64,000 bases of DNA from NCBI RefSeq assembly GCF_020184175.1, contig NC_065532.1, positions 31,682,001 through 31,746,000 of the forward strand, read 5' to 3'. Positions 28,120-40,200 of this stretch are shown piece after piece. A model generated the notes under the pieces. The model did no database searches and was not told the origin of the DNA. It saw only the letters and a list, made by a program, of their open reading frames with translations. This DNA is from Aphis gossypii (lineage: Eukaryota; Arthropoda; Insecta; Hemiptera; Aphididae). Made by a program: the position numbers and the translations under genes. How positions within the stretch are numbered: position 1 is the first letter of the stretch; the number at the start of each line of letters is the position of its first letter.

Positions 28120-28782
28120 ATGGTCGACTATCTGAACAAGGCGATGAACTGCGTTTTTGAGATGCCGTGGTCGTCTAACGAGGAAATTCGTTCAACAACG
28201 TCCGAATATTTTTGGCTCCGTTCGGCGTATGATCTATTGAAAACGTTCGTATACGAACTGTTTTTAATATGGGCCAAGGCTCTAATGATCTTCGTGCTGT
28301 TTGGCCGGTTTCTCGTAAAAATGCTTAGCCTTCCTGCTAAGGACGATCACAGCGTATTGGAAAATGTGATCCGATTTCTTATGTCAGCCGGACTTATAGC
28401 CGTTATCATGGCGGTTCTGCTCATCTTCTACGGGATTACGTTAGTTTCGGTGAAATGCGCATTAGAAATCATGATCTGGATGAATACGCTCTGGTCCAGT
28501 ATGCTTTTAATCTTCGGATACTGTCGTGTCTTATTTTCGTTCGTCAGTACAGTCATGGTCGTCACACGCTCGATGCACGTATTCCAGGTAGTCCTGAAAA
28601 CGATTCGTAAGGTGTTCGGAACATCCATACTCAGCTGGTTAGAACGTCCGGGAAATCGATTCACGACCACTTACATCATTCGGTGCTGCATATTCGTCTA
28701 TGGACTTTTTTGGGTCACCGACGCGTTTTTCATACTTGATCTCACGGGATTTATGATCATGATCATTGGTATCACGAAATGA
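28120..28782 (+). CDS. Intronless multi-pass membrane protein, family not recognised
   Basis: The single uninterrupted frame codes 220 residues and starts with ATG in a good context (CAAGATGG). Hydrophobic stretches at residues about 40-66, 83-110, 114-148 and 182-217 suggest four to six membrane spans. The N-terminal 35 residues are polar with several acidic positions, and the loop around residues 70-80 is charged. There is no signal peptide, no obvious enzyme motif and no match that I recognise. The coding DNA is visibly GC- and CpG-richer than its AT-rich flanks, the usual signature of a real coding region under selection here. The lack of introns contrasts with the other genes in the window and would fit a retrogene, a lineage-specific gene or a transferred gene. 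Sequence alone does not decide between these. Confidence 0.7.
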   Translation: MVDYLNKAMNCVFEMPWSSNEEIRSTTSEYFWLRSAYDLLKTFVYELFLIWAKALMIFVLFGRFLVKMLSLPAKDDHSVLENVIRFLMSAGLIAVIMAVLLIFYGITLVSVKCALEIMIWMNTLWSSMLLIFGYCRVLFSFVSTVMVVTRSMHVFQVVLKTIRKVFGTSILSWLERPGNRFTTTYIIRCCIFVYGLFWVTDAFFILDLTGFMIMIIGITK

Positions 28783-29048
28783 GGGCCAAGTACTGCCGAG
28801 TAACTACTTCGCTTCTTCGTGGGAGCTTCGCTCCAAGTCACTATATTGTTTTGTTCTTCGGGACTTGAGGTCCATTGTTTTTTCCTATTAAGATTGTCAA
28901 TTAAAACTTGTTAAATATTTATACATTTTATACGTTTATGATGTTTTTGTTAAAATGTTTTATATAATTCACATATTGTTATATTTTTATATTATACAAT
29001 TTATACGCATATTATTATATTCTTGAAAATCATTGAAAATGTTTATAC

Positions 29049-29054
29049 AATAAA
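29049..29054 (+). promoter_or_regulatory. Candidate poly(A) signal of the intronless gene
   Basis: The AATAAA hexamer lies about 270 bases after the stop codon at 28,782. Confidence 0.4.
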
Positions 29055-30059
29055 ACTAAAATTTAAACACATGTTATTTATGATTTTGTTTATTTGTAGT
29101 TATAATTATAATAAATCAAACTGTTAGTCAATTATCGAAGAAAATATCGAATTTTAAATGATAGGAATATAATAAATAATGATCACTATATAGAGCGCGA
29201 ATTTATAAGCCATTAAAAACCAACCAAATGTGCCCTAAAATATCTTAAATATGCATTAATAATAATATTATATGTATATATTTTAAAATTTCAAATCATT
29301 ATTAGAATCAACAATAAATTTGAATACAATTATACAAATATTTAATACACTTTGAAAAATATCAAATCGTTAATTGGAAATCTGTAATAATTTATGTGAT
29401 GAAAATATTATGTGTAATTGAACTTATGAACAGATTTTCTTAGGAATATCTAGCATATAGCTCTTTATTAAAAAGTTATGTGAAACGTAGTTATATAATT
29501 TGGACTACACAAGCATATTTTTACATATGAATATGAAAAATTAACTGTTTATTTCTGAGTTAATTATGGACATTTAATATTCATCTTATTATATGATAAA
29601 TTATTTTTTTATGTAAATAAAGCTTTTATTCAGTACACTGTTACTAATTAATTTTATTACAGGAAAACATTTTCGAAGCAGGATATCCTATTATCCTACT
29701 TCTTTTCTTTTTCGTATCATCTATTTTGCTATTCTGTCATTTTTATATTTAACGCTGGATCTATAATATACATTTTTAGTTTTGAATACGTTATCCCTAT
29801 AGATATCTTTTTTCTTTCGATTTCATCTCTTGGGTTGTTTTGTTTTGTTTTTTTTTTGTTCGTAAAATATTCAAATAATGTATCGGTGTTTATCTCTCGT
29901 ATTTTCGCTGTAATAGAAAAAATACATGCGTTCTTTGCATTAAATATATTCAAAATAAAAAAAAATTTGAATTTTGAAATTTTAAGACTATACTTAAATT
30001 CGAGTTAGGGTTACTATTGTCATTATAATGGCATTGGGGCGTAATATAATATTGAAGTT
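29055..30059. other. AT-rich intergenic DNA
   Basis: Nothing recognisable. A 74-codon minus-strand frame at 29,729-29,953 is low-complexity and does not resemble a protein. Confidence 0.5.
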
Positions 30060-30945
30060 CAAATATTCAGTCAAAATCATGAATATTTGCAAATTATTTT
30101 GAAGGTATAATTCATAAACATTTTTGTATAAGTAGCAAAGAGTTGCAAATTTAATACAAAATTCTCCATAAGTTAGGCTAACAATAATTATAAAAGAATT
30201 TAAATTTTGGTGTATTCAGACCATTAAAACATAAACCATTTTAATACCAACTGGAAATTTGGAAAAAAAACTGGAAATTATATCCTAGGCTGAGAAATCA
30301 TCTCCGTTCAAAATCGTTTTTCGTATACAATGATACCTAACATAGATTCAAATTTAATACATCAATTATGGTGACCTACTATACAGCAGAGCGTTACTCA
30401 CGTGACCATTTTTTTTTTCAATAATGGCTTCTACAGTTCTACATAGTTGTCAAAATCTTTTGCTAAAATCGGACATTTTATTTCTACTAAACTATCTGCA
30501 CCTATCATATACCATTTATCAAAAAAAAAAAAAAGATGGTAAGTGATAACACTCTGCTGTATTATAGTAGTCACTATACTGGATATGTATTAAATTTGAA
30601 TCCAATGGTAGGTACTAGGTATCATTGTACCTATACGAAAAACGATTCTGAACGAAGGTATACAAAATATATTATATTTTAAACTGGGTGGTAAAAAAGA
30701 TGGTTTATGTCTTGAGAAAATGGAAAACATTTATTTTAATTGATCAATATTCAAGTTCTTTTATAATTATCTGTAAGCCAAACTTATGGAAAATCTTGTA
30801 TTAAAATTTCAACTCTTGGCTACTTATACAAAAATATTTATGAATTATACCTTCAAAATAATTTGCAAATATTCATGATTTTAAAAATGTTTTATAAATT
30901 TTAACTACAAAATAATTTGCATATATTAATGGTTTTGACCAACTG
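30060..30945. repeat. Long inverted-repeat (foldback) element
   Basis: The two halves are reverse complements over several hundred bases with scattered differences. For example ATGAATATTTGCAAATTATT (about 30,079) pairs with AATAATTTGCAAATATTCAT (about 30,860), and CGTTTTTCGTATACAATGAT (about 30,315) pairs with ATCATTGTACC..ACGAAAAACG (about 30,625). The centre near 30,470-30,530 contains a poly-A stretch. The right end carries a second, partly degraded copy of the terminal AAAATAATTTGC unit. This is typical of a foldback-type MITE. No coding capacity or clear target duplication was seen. Confidence 0.72.
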
Positions 30946-31317
30946 TTGTTAGTATAAAAAAAATTGTGTCTACCTATGTATTCGTATAATTTTTTTATCA
31001 TCACAATTACAATAATTCATGAGGAACTCTGTATAAAATTTTCAAGTATTTTGACTCAGTCAAAAAATTTTCATCGAAATTTATAATAAAAAACCCAATC
31101 AAAACCGAATATTTCAAATGCCTATAAATAGCATTAAAATAAGAGAAATATTTTGAAAATTTAATCATGTAAAGAAAATGCCAATCTAAATAACTGGTGA
31201 AATTTTCAAGTATCTACGACTTATACTTTTTGAATTATAACGAATATTTAATTTCGTTTGAAGATTTCGTTTGGCCTGCTTATCTCTAGTCTTCATGCCT
31301 CATGGTACTATCGCAAA

Positions 31318-31349
31318 CATAGACCTGATAATATATTATCAGGTCTATG
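31318..31349. repeat. Perfect 32-bp palindrome upstream of the SECp43 gene
   Basis: The half-site CATAGACCTGATAATA is followed directly by its exact reverse complement, with no spacer. It lies 313 bases before the SECp43 start codon and could form a cruciform or bind a dimeric factor. Confidence 0.85.
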
Positions 31350-31661
31350 GATCGAACGTTGTCAAACATTAACAACTCGCGAATTACGATGCGATGTGAT
31401 AATTGTTAAATATAATAAATTCATCAATCATCAATATCAATCACAATACATAATTCAATTATACCATTACACATATTGATGCTCATTCACGATTCACCTT
31501 TCATGTTCCAGCGTTGTACAATTAACATTTAGTGCATTGGATGAAGAATAAATAATTTACGATAAGATTTGTATAATTACTTATATGTTTGAATTGTGTC
31601 TTAGCAAATAATTCATCTTACTATTCTTTCATTTGTGCTAAACAATCTAAATTCTATCAAA

Positions 31662-34600
31662 ATGTATACAAATCAATACACTCCTCAGTATTCACAATAT
31701 AATCAACAATATCAACAATATCCGTCTAATTACTACCAAATGTACAATTATAATCAACAACCTGCTTATAATATTCCACCACCAACGCAAACAGCTTCAA
31801 CGTTCATTAGCACAAACGTACCTGTTCAACAGCCACAAGTAACAACTTCCGGACAAAATGTTACAAGTTTATGGATGGGAAGTGTATGTATTGTGAAATT
31901 ATTTATAATTTATGATTGTTAACAATTAATTATTATTATTTTAGCTGGAACCTTATATGACGGAGAGTTTCATCACTGGTGCTTTTCAAAAAATGGGAGA
32001 ATATCCAAAGAATGTTAAGTTGATGCGTAATAAAAATACTGGTGAAACTGCTGGCTATGCATTTGTTGACTTTTATGATCCCGTATCTGTTATGCATAAA
32101 CTTAATGGAAAATATATACCCGGTACTAATCCAGTAAGTAGGTAATCATTTTGTTTAAGTCAAACAATAATTTTATAATCTATCAGAAAATTTAAACATT
32201 TTTTTTTGTTAAAACCCAAAAAAATATTAACCATAAAATTATGTAAAAAAAAATGTACTTATTAAAAATATACATACGACAATTTTTAATTTTATACTTT
32301 GTTACTAAGTCTTTATATTACAATATAAAACTTTTTACTATTGTATCTTTTATAAAAATGTGCTAGTATATATAGATAATGATTTATTTATGTATAATAA
32401 AGTATTAACACAGATTATATAATCTGTGGTATTAATTAACATTTGTTCCGATAACAGTTTTGGTAATAAAAGATATAGATATAATACACAATCGTTACAT
32501 ATTTTACTAATATCATGTACATGATGCTAAAAAAATACAAAATGTTTTACATTAGAAGTGGGTAGTTACCAGTACTGACAGGCCAATAATAAAGTAATAA
32601 TATTACCAAATAAATGCTTGCTTATTAAATGAATATAATAAAATATTGTATGTATTTCATAAATAACATTAATTATATCATATTTATATATATATATATT
32701 TAAGATGAGTTAAATATAAGTTGTTATTATTATTAAAATAAAAAATAGATAGGTACCTTTACTATTTATTAAAACAGGTATATATTTAAGAATTATTAAA
32801 TAATTTTGGATCATTGTTTACAGCCTGTAAGATTTAAACTCAACCATGCTGGAAATCCTGGAAAAATTACTACAAGCGATAGAGATTTTTCTGTTTGGTT
32901 AGGTGAACTTAGTTCTGATGTAGATGATTATCAGCTATATAAAACGTTTGCTTGCCGCTATCAATCTATACGTACAGCTAAAGGTATTACTTTTTACATA
33001 CTTTTTAATATGTATACTGTCATTAAAAATAATATTTATTAGTATAATGTTTACTAAAATAGTACTTTAATATATAATTAAAATTTTACAGTGGTTTTAG
33101 ACAGTGCTGGTTACAGTAAAGGATATGGTTTTATTCGTTTTGGCAGCGAAGAAGAACAAAAACACTGTCTTAACAATATGAACGGTTTTCCAGGTCTTGG
33201 TTCCAAACCCATAAAGGTTAGCAGTGTCATACCAAAATCAGAACGGCATATTGTTGTGTAAGATAATTTTTTAGTTTTAATAACAATTTATTTTGATAAA
33301 ATATAACAATATAATTATTTTTAATTAAATGACAAGTAAACATCTCAATTTGTTATTTTTAAATGTGAACCTATAAACAAAATTAATTTATTTACTGATG
33401 TGATTTTATTCTTTTTATTTGAATAATTACATTACCAATTAAATTATAAATTTGTTAACTTAATTTCGTTATTTTTTACATGATATATAAACTAATAGTA
33501 GCTAATAAAAAGTTATACTGAAAGAGTTTTTTAAAAAATGTCTTAGAATTTATCAATAAATATCAAAAAGGCCCAAGATCAATTGATATCAATTCCTAGA
33601 ATGATATACAGTAGAAAACCTAGTACTTGTAGTATTATAATATAACTATTATACATAAGAAATTAAACTCAATATTATTCAAACAATTACTTTATTGTAT
33701 TATTTCAATCAATCAAAAACTTCACTAATTTCCAAACTAAACTTCTTCAAATGTAATCAAAGAAAATTAATTAATATTTAATGATTTACACATGCAATAT
33801 TTTAATCTTTGATAGTTGAAATTAAAGACAAGTATTTTTATTCCTGAAGAATAAAATTTTAATATTTAACTTCCACTTTTAAAACATAAAGTATCATTTA
33901 ATTACAACTATATCCAAGGTTTCAATTATTTTTTAAGCTTATAAGAAATATAATTCTTCCTTTAATTTTCCAATTTAATTGAAAAAAATTTGATACTATT
34001 AAAATTATTAGACATTTTAATGAAAAAAAATCAACAAGATTCTCTGAACAATTAATTCACTTCTTCTGATATAGTAAATATGAATTATGCCACTATCACA
34101 TCTATTGATGTGGTATGTTCTTTTAGTCAATACAAGAGTATTTTTCGACCAAACTATTGCAATTTGTTACTTGCAAACCTTCGATAATATGTTGTTTCTC
34201 ATTGCTTTGTTCTGGAATAATACTCATAGTTTAACTATGACATTCAGTTAAACTTCTATTCAAAAAAGTCTCAAGAAGAACAAAAAAATTTGTATCATAG
34301 AAGAATTTGTTAAATATAATTAACCTATAATTAACAATGAAGGTCATGGTTCTCAAAAATAATTTGTTAAATAGAAAATTTCATTAAATGCAAGTTTGTT
34401 ATAAGGAAGTTTCACTGTATTTTAGATTTTTATTACAATAAAATCTATTCCTTAATCATAATAATGATAACTATAAAAATCTGTATTTATATATCAGATA
34501 ATATAATATATTATTAGAAATCATTTTTTACTATTTAAATTATGATATGAAACAGTATTGGCTTAGTATTAAATACAATTATAATTCAGTATAAGAGTTG

Positions 34601-35047
34601 ATTAATTATTTCAGTGCGTCAAATGAATCTCAAGGATATAAGGCTAGTCAAGATTATGGACAGTATTTTGAAACCAACTATTGGCATCGATACTCAATGT
34701 GGAACCAGCCTCAAAGTCAAAATTGTATGCTTAAGACAGAACCAACAATTGAAACTACTGCTACTACTGCTAATAAAACTAATGGAAATTTAAATTTAGT
34801 TGGTATGTTATTATATCTGAGCATATTATGATTAATTAGAAATTGCATGTTGTGCTTAAAGTTTTAAAAATAAAATATATGTAAGTAATTTTTGAATAAT
34901 TTTTTAAAAATTTTAAATTTTGCAGAGTACAAAATACCAATTGATATAGATGCATTAAATAAAGATCTAGTGACACAAGATTACAATTTATGGGATGCAC
35001 TTGAAAGTTCTAAATGGCTACCACTCGACACTGTAGAGGTTATTTAA
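31662..35047 (+). CDS. Trnau1ap: tRNA-Sec-associated protein SECp43 (two-RRM protein)
   Basis: Six GT..AG exons join in phase to 348 residues: 31662-31883, 31945-32133, 32824-32983, 33092-33257, 34615-34802, 34926-35047. An N-terminal Tyr/Gln-rich segment (residues 1-70) precedes RRM1, which begins SLWMGSLEPYM and carries RNP1 AGYAFVDF. RRM2 begins FSVWLGELSSDVDDYQLY and carries RNP1 KGYGFIRF. A Tyr-rich low-complexity stretch and the C-terminal tail WLPLDTVEV match the family's WQPLDTV ending. The head WMGxLEPYM, the RFKLN linker and GLGSKPIKVS are shared with vertebrate SECp43. In vertebrates the protein binds tRNA-Sec and helps its modification and selenoprotein synthesis. The ATG in ATCAAAATG is the only in-frame Met ahead of the Tyr/Gln region. 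Against the human form (about 287 residues) the N-terminus is extended. Intron 4 contains a transposon remnant. Confidence 0.92.
33609..34417 (-). mobile_element. pogo/Tigger-like element remnant in SECp43 intron 4
   Basis: The right end read on the minus strand is TACAGTGAAACTTCCTTATA, typical of pogo/Tc1-type ends, and the left end is TACAGTAGAAAACCTAGTAC. TA lies directly outside CAGT at both ends (33,607-33,608 and 34,418-34,419), as expected for TA target duplication. A short minus-strand frame near 34,140-34,230 reads IIPEQSNEKQHIIEGLQ and then hits stops, so any transposase is decayed. The similarity of the left end is weak. Confidence 0.45.
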
Positions 35048-35615
35048 ATATGAATGAGAACATCAAATATTTATGTTTTTTTTTTTTGTATCTACTATAC
35101 ATTATGCACTTATACATTAATATGATAAATAATGTTGTTAAAATATTTTTTTTTTTATATATGATAAATTCTTTTGAGAAATATAACTTAAGACAACTTA
35201 AAATTAATAAGCAATTTATCTTATTCTTTGTGTGTGTATCTATAGCATATAATATTGATTTATATTTAAATTAAAAAAAAAAAAAAAATATTTAATTCAT
35301 TTATTTATTGTATTATTAATGCTACTAGTTTTATTTTAATCATGTTTTAACCAACCCTTGTTTTCTGAAATAATTATTTATCATTTCTATATATTATGTT
35401 TAACACTTGTATGATAAAAGGTCAGATGATTTTAATTTTTAGTTTTGTAATTATGTAAAATATGTATTAATAATATATTAAATTACAATTTAGTTAAAAT
35501 ATTAAATAACATGTCTGTATTGTCTTACATAATATATTCTTTAATTAATGCTAACTCTAATTAAAAGTGTATTTTATCTATAATATTTTTGTTTTATCAA
35601 ATTACATAGTTAGTG

Positions 35616-35621
35616 AATAAA
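35616..35621 (+). promoter_or_regulatory. Candidate poly(A) signal of the SECp43 gene
   Basis: AATAAA lies about 570 bases after the stop codon. Another is at 35,729. Which one is used cannot be told from sequence alone. Confidence 0.3.
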
Positions 35622-37034
35622 ATAACACAAATAACTGTAAAATACTTAAAAGTATGTATTTTATTTTTGATTTAGGATTTATTATTTGTACACAAAATGT
35701 AATTTAACTAAATGTGATTTTATTTTATAATAAAAATTACAATACTAAATCTTGGTTCTTAACTATTAAGCACCATGTTTTTTGAAAACAAGAGACTAAA
35801 AAGATCATGTGTATTTTTGATTTAGACTCAAATAAAATAAAGATTACCAATTTTATAATTTTTCTATGTACTTAAAAATATTTTAATTATTATTGTAATA
35901 AATGGCATTTTTATATTGATTAGGTATTTAATTCAATTTTTACAACAATTTAGTTTTAGTAGCCAATATGGCACATTAATATTATGATGCAAATATGGTG
36001 TATCTTGAAACAATTATATTTAAACTATCAATAATTGTATGTTTCTGACAAGAATTGATAAGTATACTGTGTTACGAGATATGCACAATTTCGTAGATAT
36101 TTTAAGAGGATACATCTTTATAAGAAAATGTATGACAATTTGTTTTAAACCAAATCAAGAATAAATATTTTATATTAACTGATAATTAATTTGAAAATAT
36201 TATTAATATTTTTTTGGATAACTTCATAGTACAAGACATTAGGATAACTGAAAATTGAGAATTAAATTACATATTGAGTTGATGTTTTAAGTTCTAGGGC
36301 TCTAGATGGTCAAAAATTTCATATAATATTATAACCCAATATTTAAATATTTTTAGGAAAACAGTAATATACCCTAACCTTTGCTAGTTATTGTAATTAT
36401 CATTGCAATCACTATTGGTAGATGACAGTACATTCCTAAAAGTGTGTTACTGCTTAGTGCTTAATTACTACTAAGCCTACTTACTAAAAATGCCCTGATT
36501 TTTTAAACTAGTAAATGAGACGACATAAATGTCGCTCATTGAAAATATTTTGTCCCCGACTTTACTTTTAAAAACTGGACAGGCATGAAATAATTCTATA
36601 TAATACTATAATTGACTATTATAAGAAATCTTTTTTTTTTGTCACCCAGTAAAATGTCTTAAAAAAATCCACTGAAGCCTGTGTTTCGATTTTACGGAAA
36701 CGATGATGTTTCAATTACAAGATATTCACTATACGGATTTAAAAGACAAACATAATATGAAGATATATTATTGCTCATTATTATTAATTATTACTTGTTC
36801 GTCGGCAACGTTGGTGACAATACTGTGTACCACAGATAGCGCTGTCCGCGGATCTGCCATAGGTCGGCCGAATTTGGAGGTGCTATAAATTGATTTGCGT
36901 ACAGGATAAAAAAGAACTGACGATCGTTGAAGACGAATAGATATTTATGTCGTTACTCCAACGTCCCGAGATGACCTAAAGGCGATCTCAATAGAGCTGA
37001 AAGCCAACGCTGAGCCACACGTAGTGTCGGACTC
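35622..37034. other. Intergenic DNA between the SECp43 gene and the U1 cluster
   Basis: Mostly AT-rich with nothing recognisable. A short hairpin lies at 36,514-36,540 (AATGAG-A-CGACAT against ATGTCGCTCATT, 12 pairs with one bulged A). From about 36,800 the sequence becomes GC-richer on approaching the first U1 copy. Confidence 0.5.
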
Positions 37035-37092
37035 GCGTAAGTCCGAGCAGACCGTACAACACATATAATCATTCCCGAAACTTCCATCAAGC
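37035..37092 (+). promoter_or_regulatory. U1 copy 1 promoter (PSE-like block and TATA-like box)
   Basis: When the four U1 copies are aligned by their first base, this one has GAGCAG at -48 to -43 and ATATAA at -30 to -25, at the same offsets as the other three. The TACCGTTTTTG string found at -58 in copies 2 and 4 is missing here. Confidence 0.5.
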
Positions 37093-37256
37093 ATACTTAC
37101 CTGGCGTGGAGGTTAACCGTGATCACTTTGGCGGTTCCTCCAGGGCGAGGCCGGTTCATTGCACATGGAATCGGTTGACCCCTGCGAGTATCCCTAATGT
37201 GGATACCTCGGGCGCAGAATTTTTGGTAGCTGGGACTGCGTGCGCGCCGTCCCTCA
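37093..37256 (+). ncRNA. U1: U1 spliceosomal snRNA, copy 1
   Basis: The RNA begins ATACTTACCTGGCGTGGAGG, the exact U1 5' end that pairs with 5' splice sites, and runs about 164 bases, the usual U1 length. Stem-loop I, the U1A-binding loop ATTGCAC in stem-loop II, the paired stem-loop III, the Sm site AATTTTTGG and the terminal stem (GGGACTGCG..CGCCGTCCC) are all present. The one departure is in loop I, which reads GATCACTTTGG where the canonical U1 has GATCACGAAGG. The AUCAC core that contacts U1-70K is kept. The sequence looks expressible; the promoter is weaker than in copies 2 and 4. Confidence 0.93.
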
Positions 37257-40200
37257 TAAACTTTTTGATAAAGCTCACGGATTCTTTGATCGCTTAGAAA
37301 ATTAATTCAAAATTAAGATTATAAAGTACATAACATAGTATTATGCAACAAAAGTAAATACCCGATCTCGAAATAAGGCAACCTACGTCGTTGATTCATT
37401 GTATTAATAATATTCTGTGTTCCAAAAAATATATATTGTTATTTAATTAATTTATATACATTCATTAGTTATAGTCAGACATTCATTTAATTACATCACA
37501 AATAATATTTATATTTTTATATTACAGTATCCTATTTATGGAAAGGGGATTTAGGAAACTCGGTCGTCCTTGCAACTTCCTCCTTTTTTAGCTTATATTT
37601 TTATGGTTCTAGAGTGTAGATGTATTATTTTATTTATTAAGTAGGTAGGTTATAAAATATTTACTGGAGCATTTGTCATCGAATATTTAATCATATCCTT
37701 CGCTAAAAGAAATCCTTAATACGACACTTCTATGTTGTATACTTGTATAGACATCTATGGATTATGATTTAGGTAGGTACATGAAATAAACAGTCGTTTA
37801 TTTTATCCGTTAATTGTCAATTAATATTATGTAGCCGTGTGGTACACAAATATTTTTAACTATTTCACTATCACGACAAATACAATTTCCATTATCTCTA
37901 CGAACATATTGTTTACGATTAAAATATATAATATACACAAATTTGAAATTTTACTATGCCCCTATAAAGATTCCGGTCCAGCCCGTGTGCATGCCTATGA
38001 TTTATATGAACGTTCAAGTCACTTACATTGGCCCATTGACGACTACTTTAGTACAATATCTATTACATTTACACTCAAATACTCAATATTTATTTAAAAA
38101 TGAGTAAACGTGAAAATGTATACATTAAACGTAGTAAAACTGACAAACGTTATAGGTGTACACTATACAAGTATTTTTATATACTTTTAAAAATTGTGGA
38201 CATGTATATATTAGAATAGGTATAATAGTATATATATATTAGTTACTAGTTTTAATTCGAGTTGTTATTCATTATTTACCATTCGACTGAAAAATCTAAA
38301 TGGACCCTGTTGACTATTTTATGGTAGTAACTAGTAAAAATAAGTATATTTTAATTTTTAAAAAACGTATTGTGATTCTACTGATTCTTGGTATGTCTAT
38401 TTTATATTTTTTAAAAAACAATACAATCATCCAAATAGTTTGACCTCAAAAGTCATATCTAATTCAAAACCAACATTATGGAAATATTGTAAACTGTGAT
38501 GAAAACCGTGAGAATTAACTTAATATGTATTATGGCAGGACCACAATGTTGCAGCAGCGTATACAATTATATAATAGTCTTAATCAGTGATCTTTTTTAG
38601 ACTTGGTAAGATAATAATATTATGACATAGTGTTATGTTTATTTTGTTAAAATACGTTAAATAATATTATTATTTTTATATGGTAGTCATTAAAGATAAA
38701 AATAAATAATCGTGTATATTATTGTATATTACAAGATGGTCAGGTCATTGAATTTTTACATTTATCTTTGATAAGATAAGAATTAATTCTTACATAGCCC
38801 TGCACACTAACCAAAAATATTGTAAATACTTAGTACTTATACAGGCACTTAATATATTTTTCATGGCAACGCATATGACTATAGTCGGTTAATCTATTCT
38901 AATTTTTTTATAACTTTTATTTCTACGATTTCTTTATATAAATAAAAAATAATTAAATTTTTGTGAGCTAAACTGAAATTCATGCCCAAGTCACCCTATA
39001 TAGGTTGCTACAGGAGTTGAAAAAGAAGTTAAAATACATATTTCAAGAATCAAAGAATCGCTTTAAGGAATTTTATAACATTTATTGAAATTTTTGAAAT
39101 TAGTTTAAACATATAAAATCTTCAGTTTTATAATATTACATTAGGTAAAATATTATTTTTACTAATAAGAAACGAGTATCATATTTCAATAAAAACAACG
39201 AATCGACTTCATGTAAAAACATCACTAAGTAAAAAAAATTCTATATATTCTAACATAAGTATATAACTGCAAAATATTAATTTATGTTTGAATCTACATA
39301 ATATTATAACGTGTGCTAAACCATTTACATTAAAAAAAAATTAAAAACCCATGCACACCAACCACGTTAATCGGATAACCATAGCTAAGAACGTGCATAA
39401 GTAATTTTTATGTGGAAATCAAAAAACCATTGAACAATATCCAATAGCAAAAAAATCACGTTATACGGATATACTCATAAGTATTCAAACAGTTGTAATT
39501 TCATTATTCTCTAATTTGTTTCTAATAAATTGTAACATTTTACATAATTAAGTAATTAAATATTTATAAAACATGACTACATTTTTTTAATTTTTGTCCG
39601 ACACATGGTCCATGAAACTTTTTACATTTTTGAATGCGACCTCAGAGTTTAAAAAAGTTACTGGAATAGTAGTATTTATAATTGTGAAATTTTTTATGTA
39701 TGAAACGTGTTTATTTAATACAAATAATTTATCATAATTCATAGCTTGGTCTTGGTGGCTACTAGTATGATAAAGTAATATAACTATATAACGCTATGGT
39801 AATAGTATAAAAATATATATAAAAAGGATGAATTATTATATTCATGTTGACTTGGGGATATTGTACAATAGTTAGTCTTATATAATAGTGGCCACGGACA
39901 TTCAATGTTTTAATACATTTTCATTTTAATTTAATTTGAATATAAATTATTTATACACATATACAGTTATTAATATTTATGTGTTGCTTTTTGAGTGTAA
40001 TTAATTTATCAATTTTATTTTTATAATTTAATTAACCTATTAATTTACAACATTTACATTAAATTAAAATATTAAATGTTGGTACTTAAATAACCCCAAA
40101 CAGGGTTATATGAATACAACGATAACTTATCCCACAAGTCGTAAACTCGTAATTACACAAATTAATAATAATAATTATAAAATATACAAACAATATTATT

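Noticed and set aside
29729..29953. 74-codon minus-strand frame, Lys/Ile rich
   Set aside because: Low complexity and not recognised; nothing in its flanks supports a gene.
35014..35274. 86-codon frame after the SECp43 stop
   Set aside because: It overlaps the last SECp43 exon in another frame and is AT-driven Ile/Leu/Tyr/Phe sequence in the 3' untranslated region.
36757..36888. 43-codon frame MKIYYCSLLLIITC.. that looks like a secreted peptide
   Set aside because: It is short, has no family match, no supporting exon and ends shortly before the U1 promoter. It could be chance.
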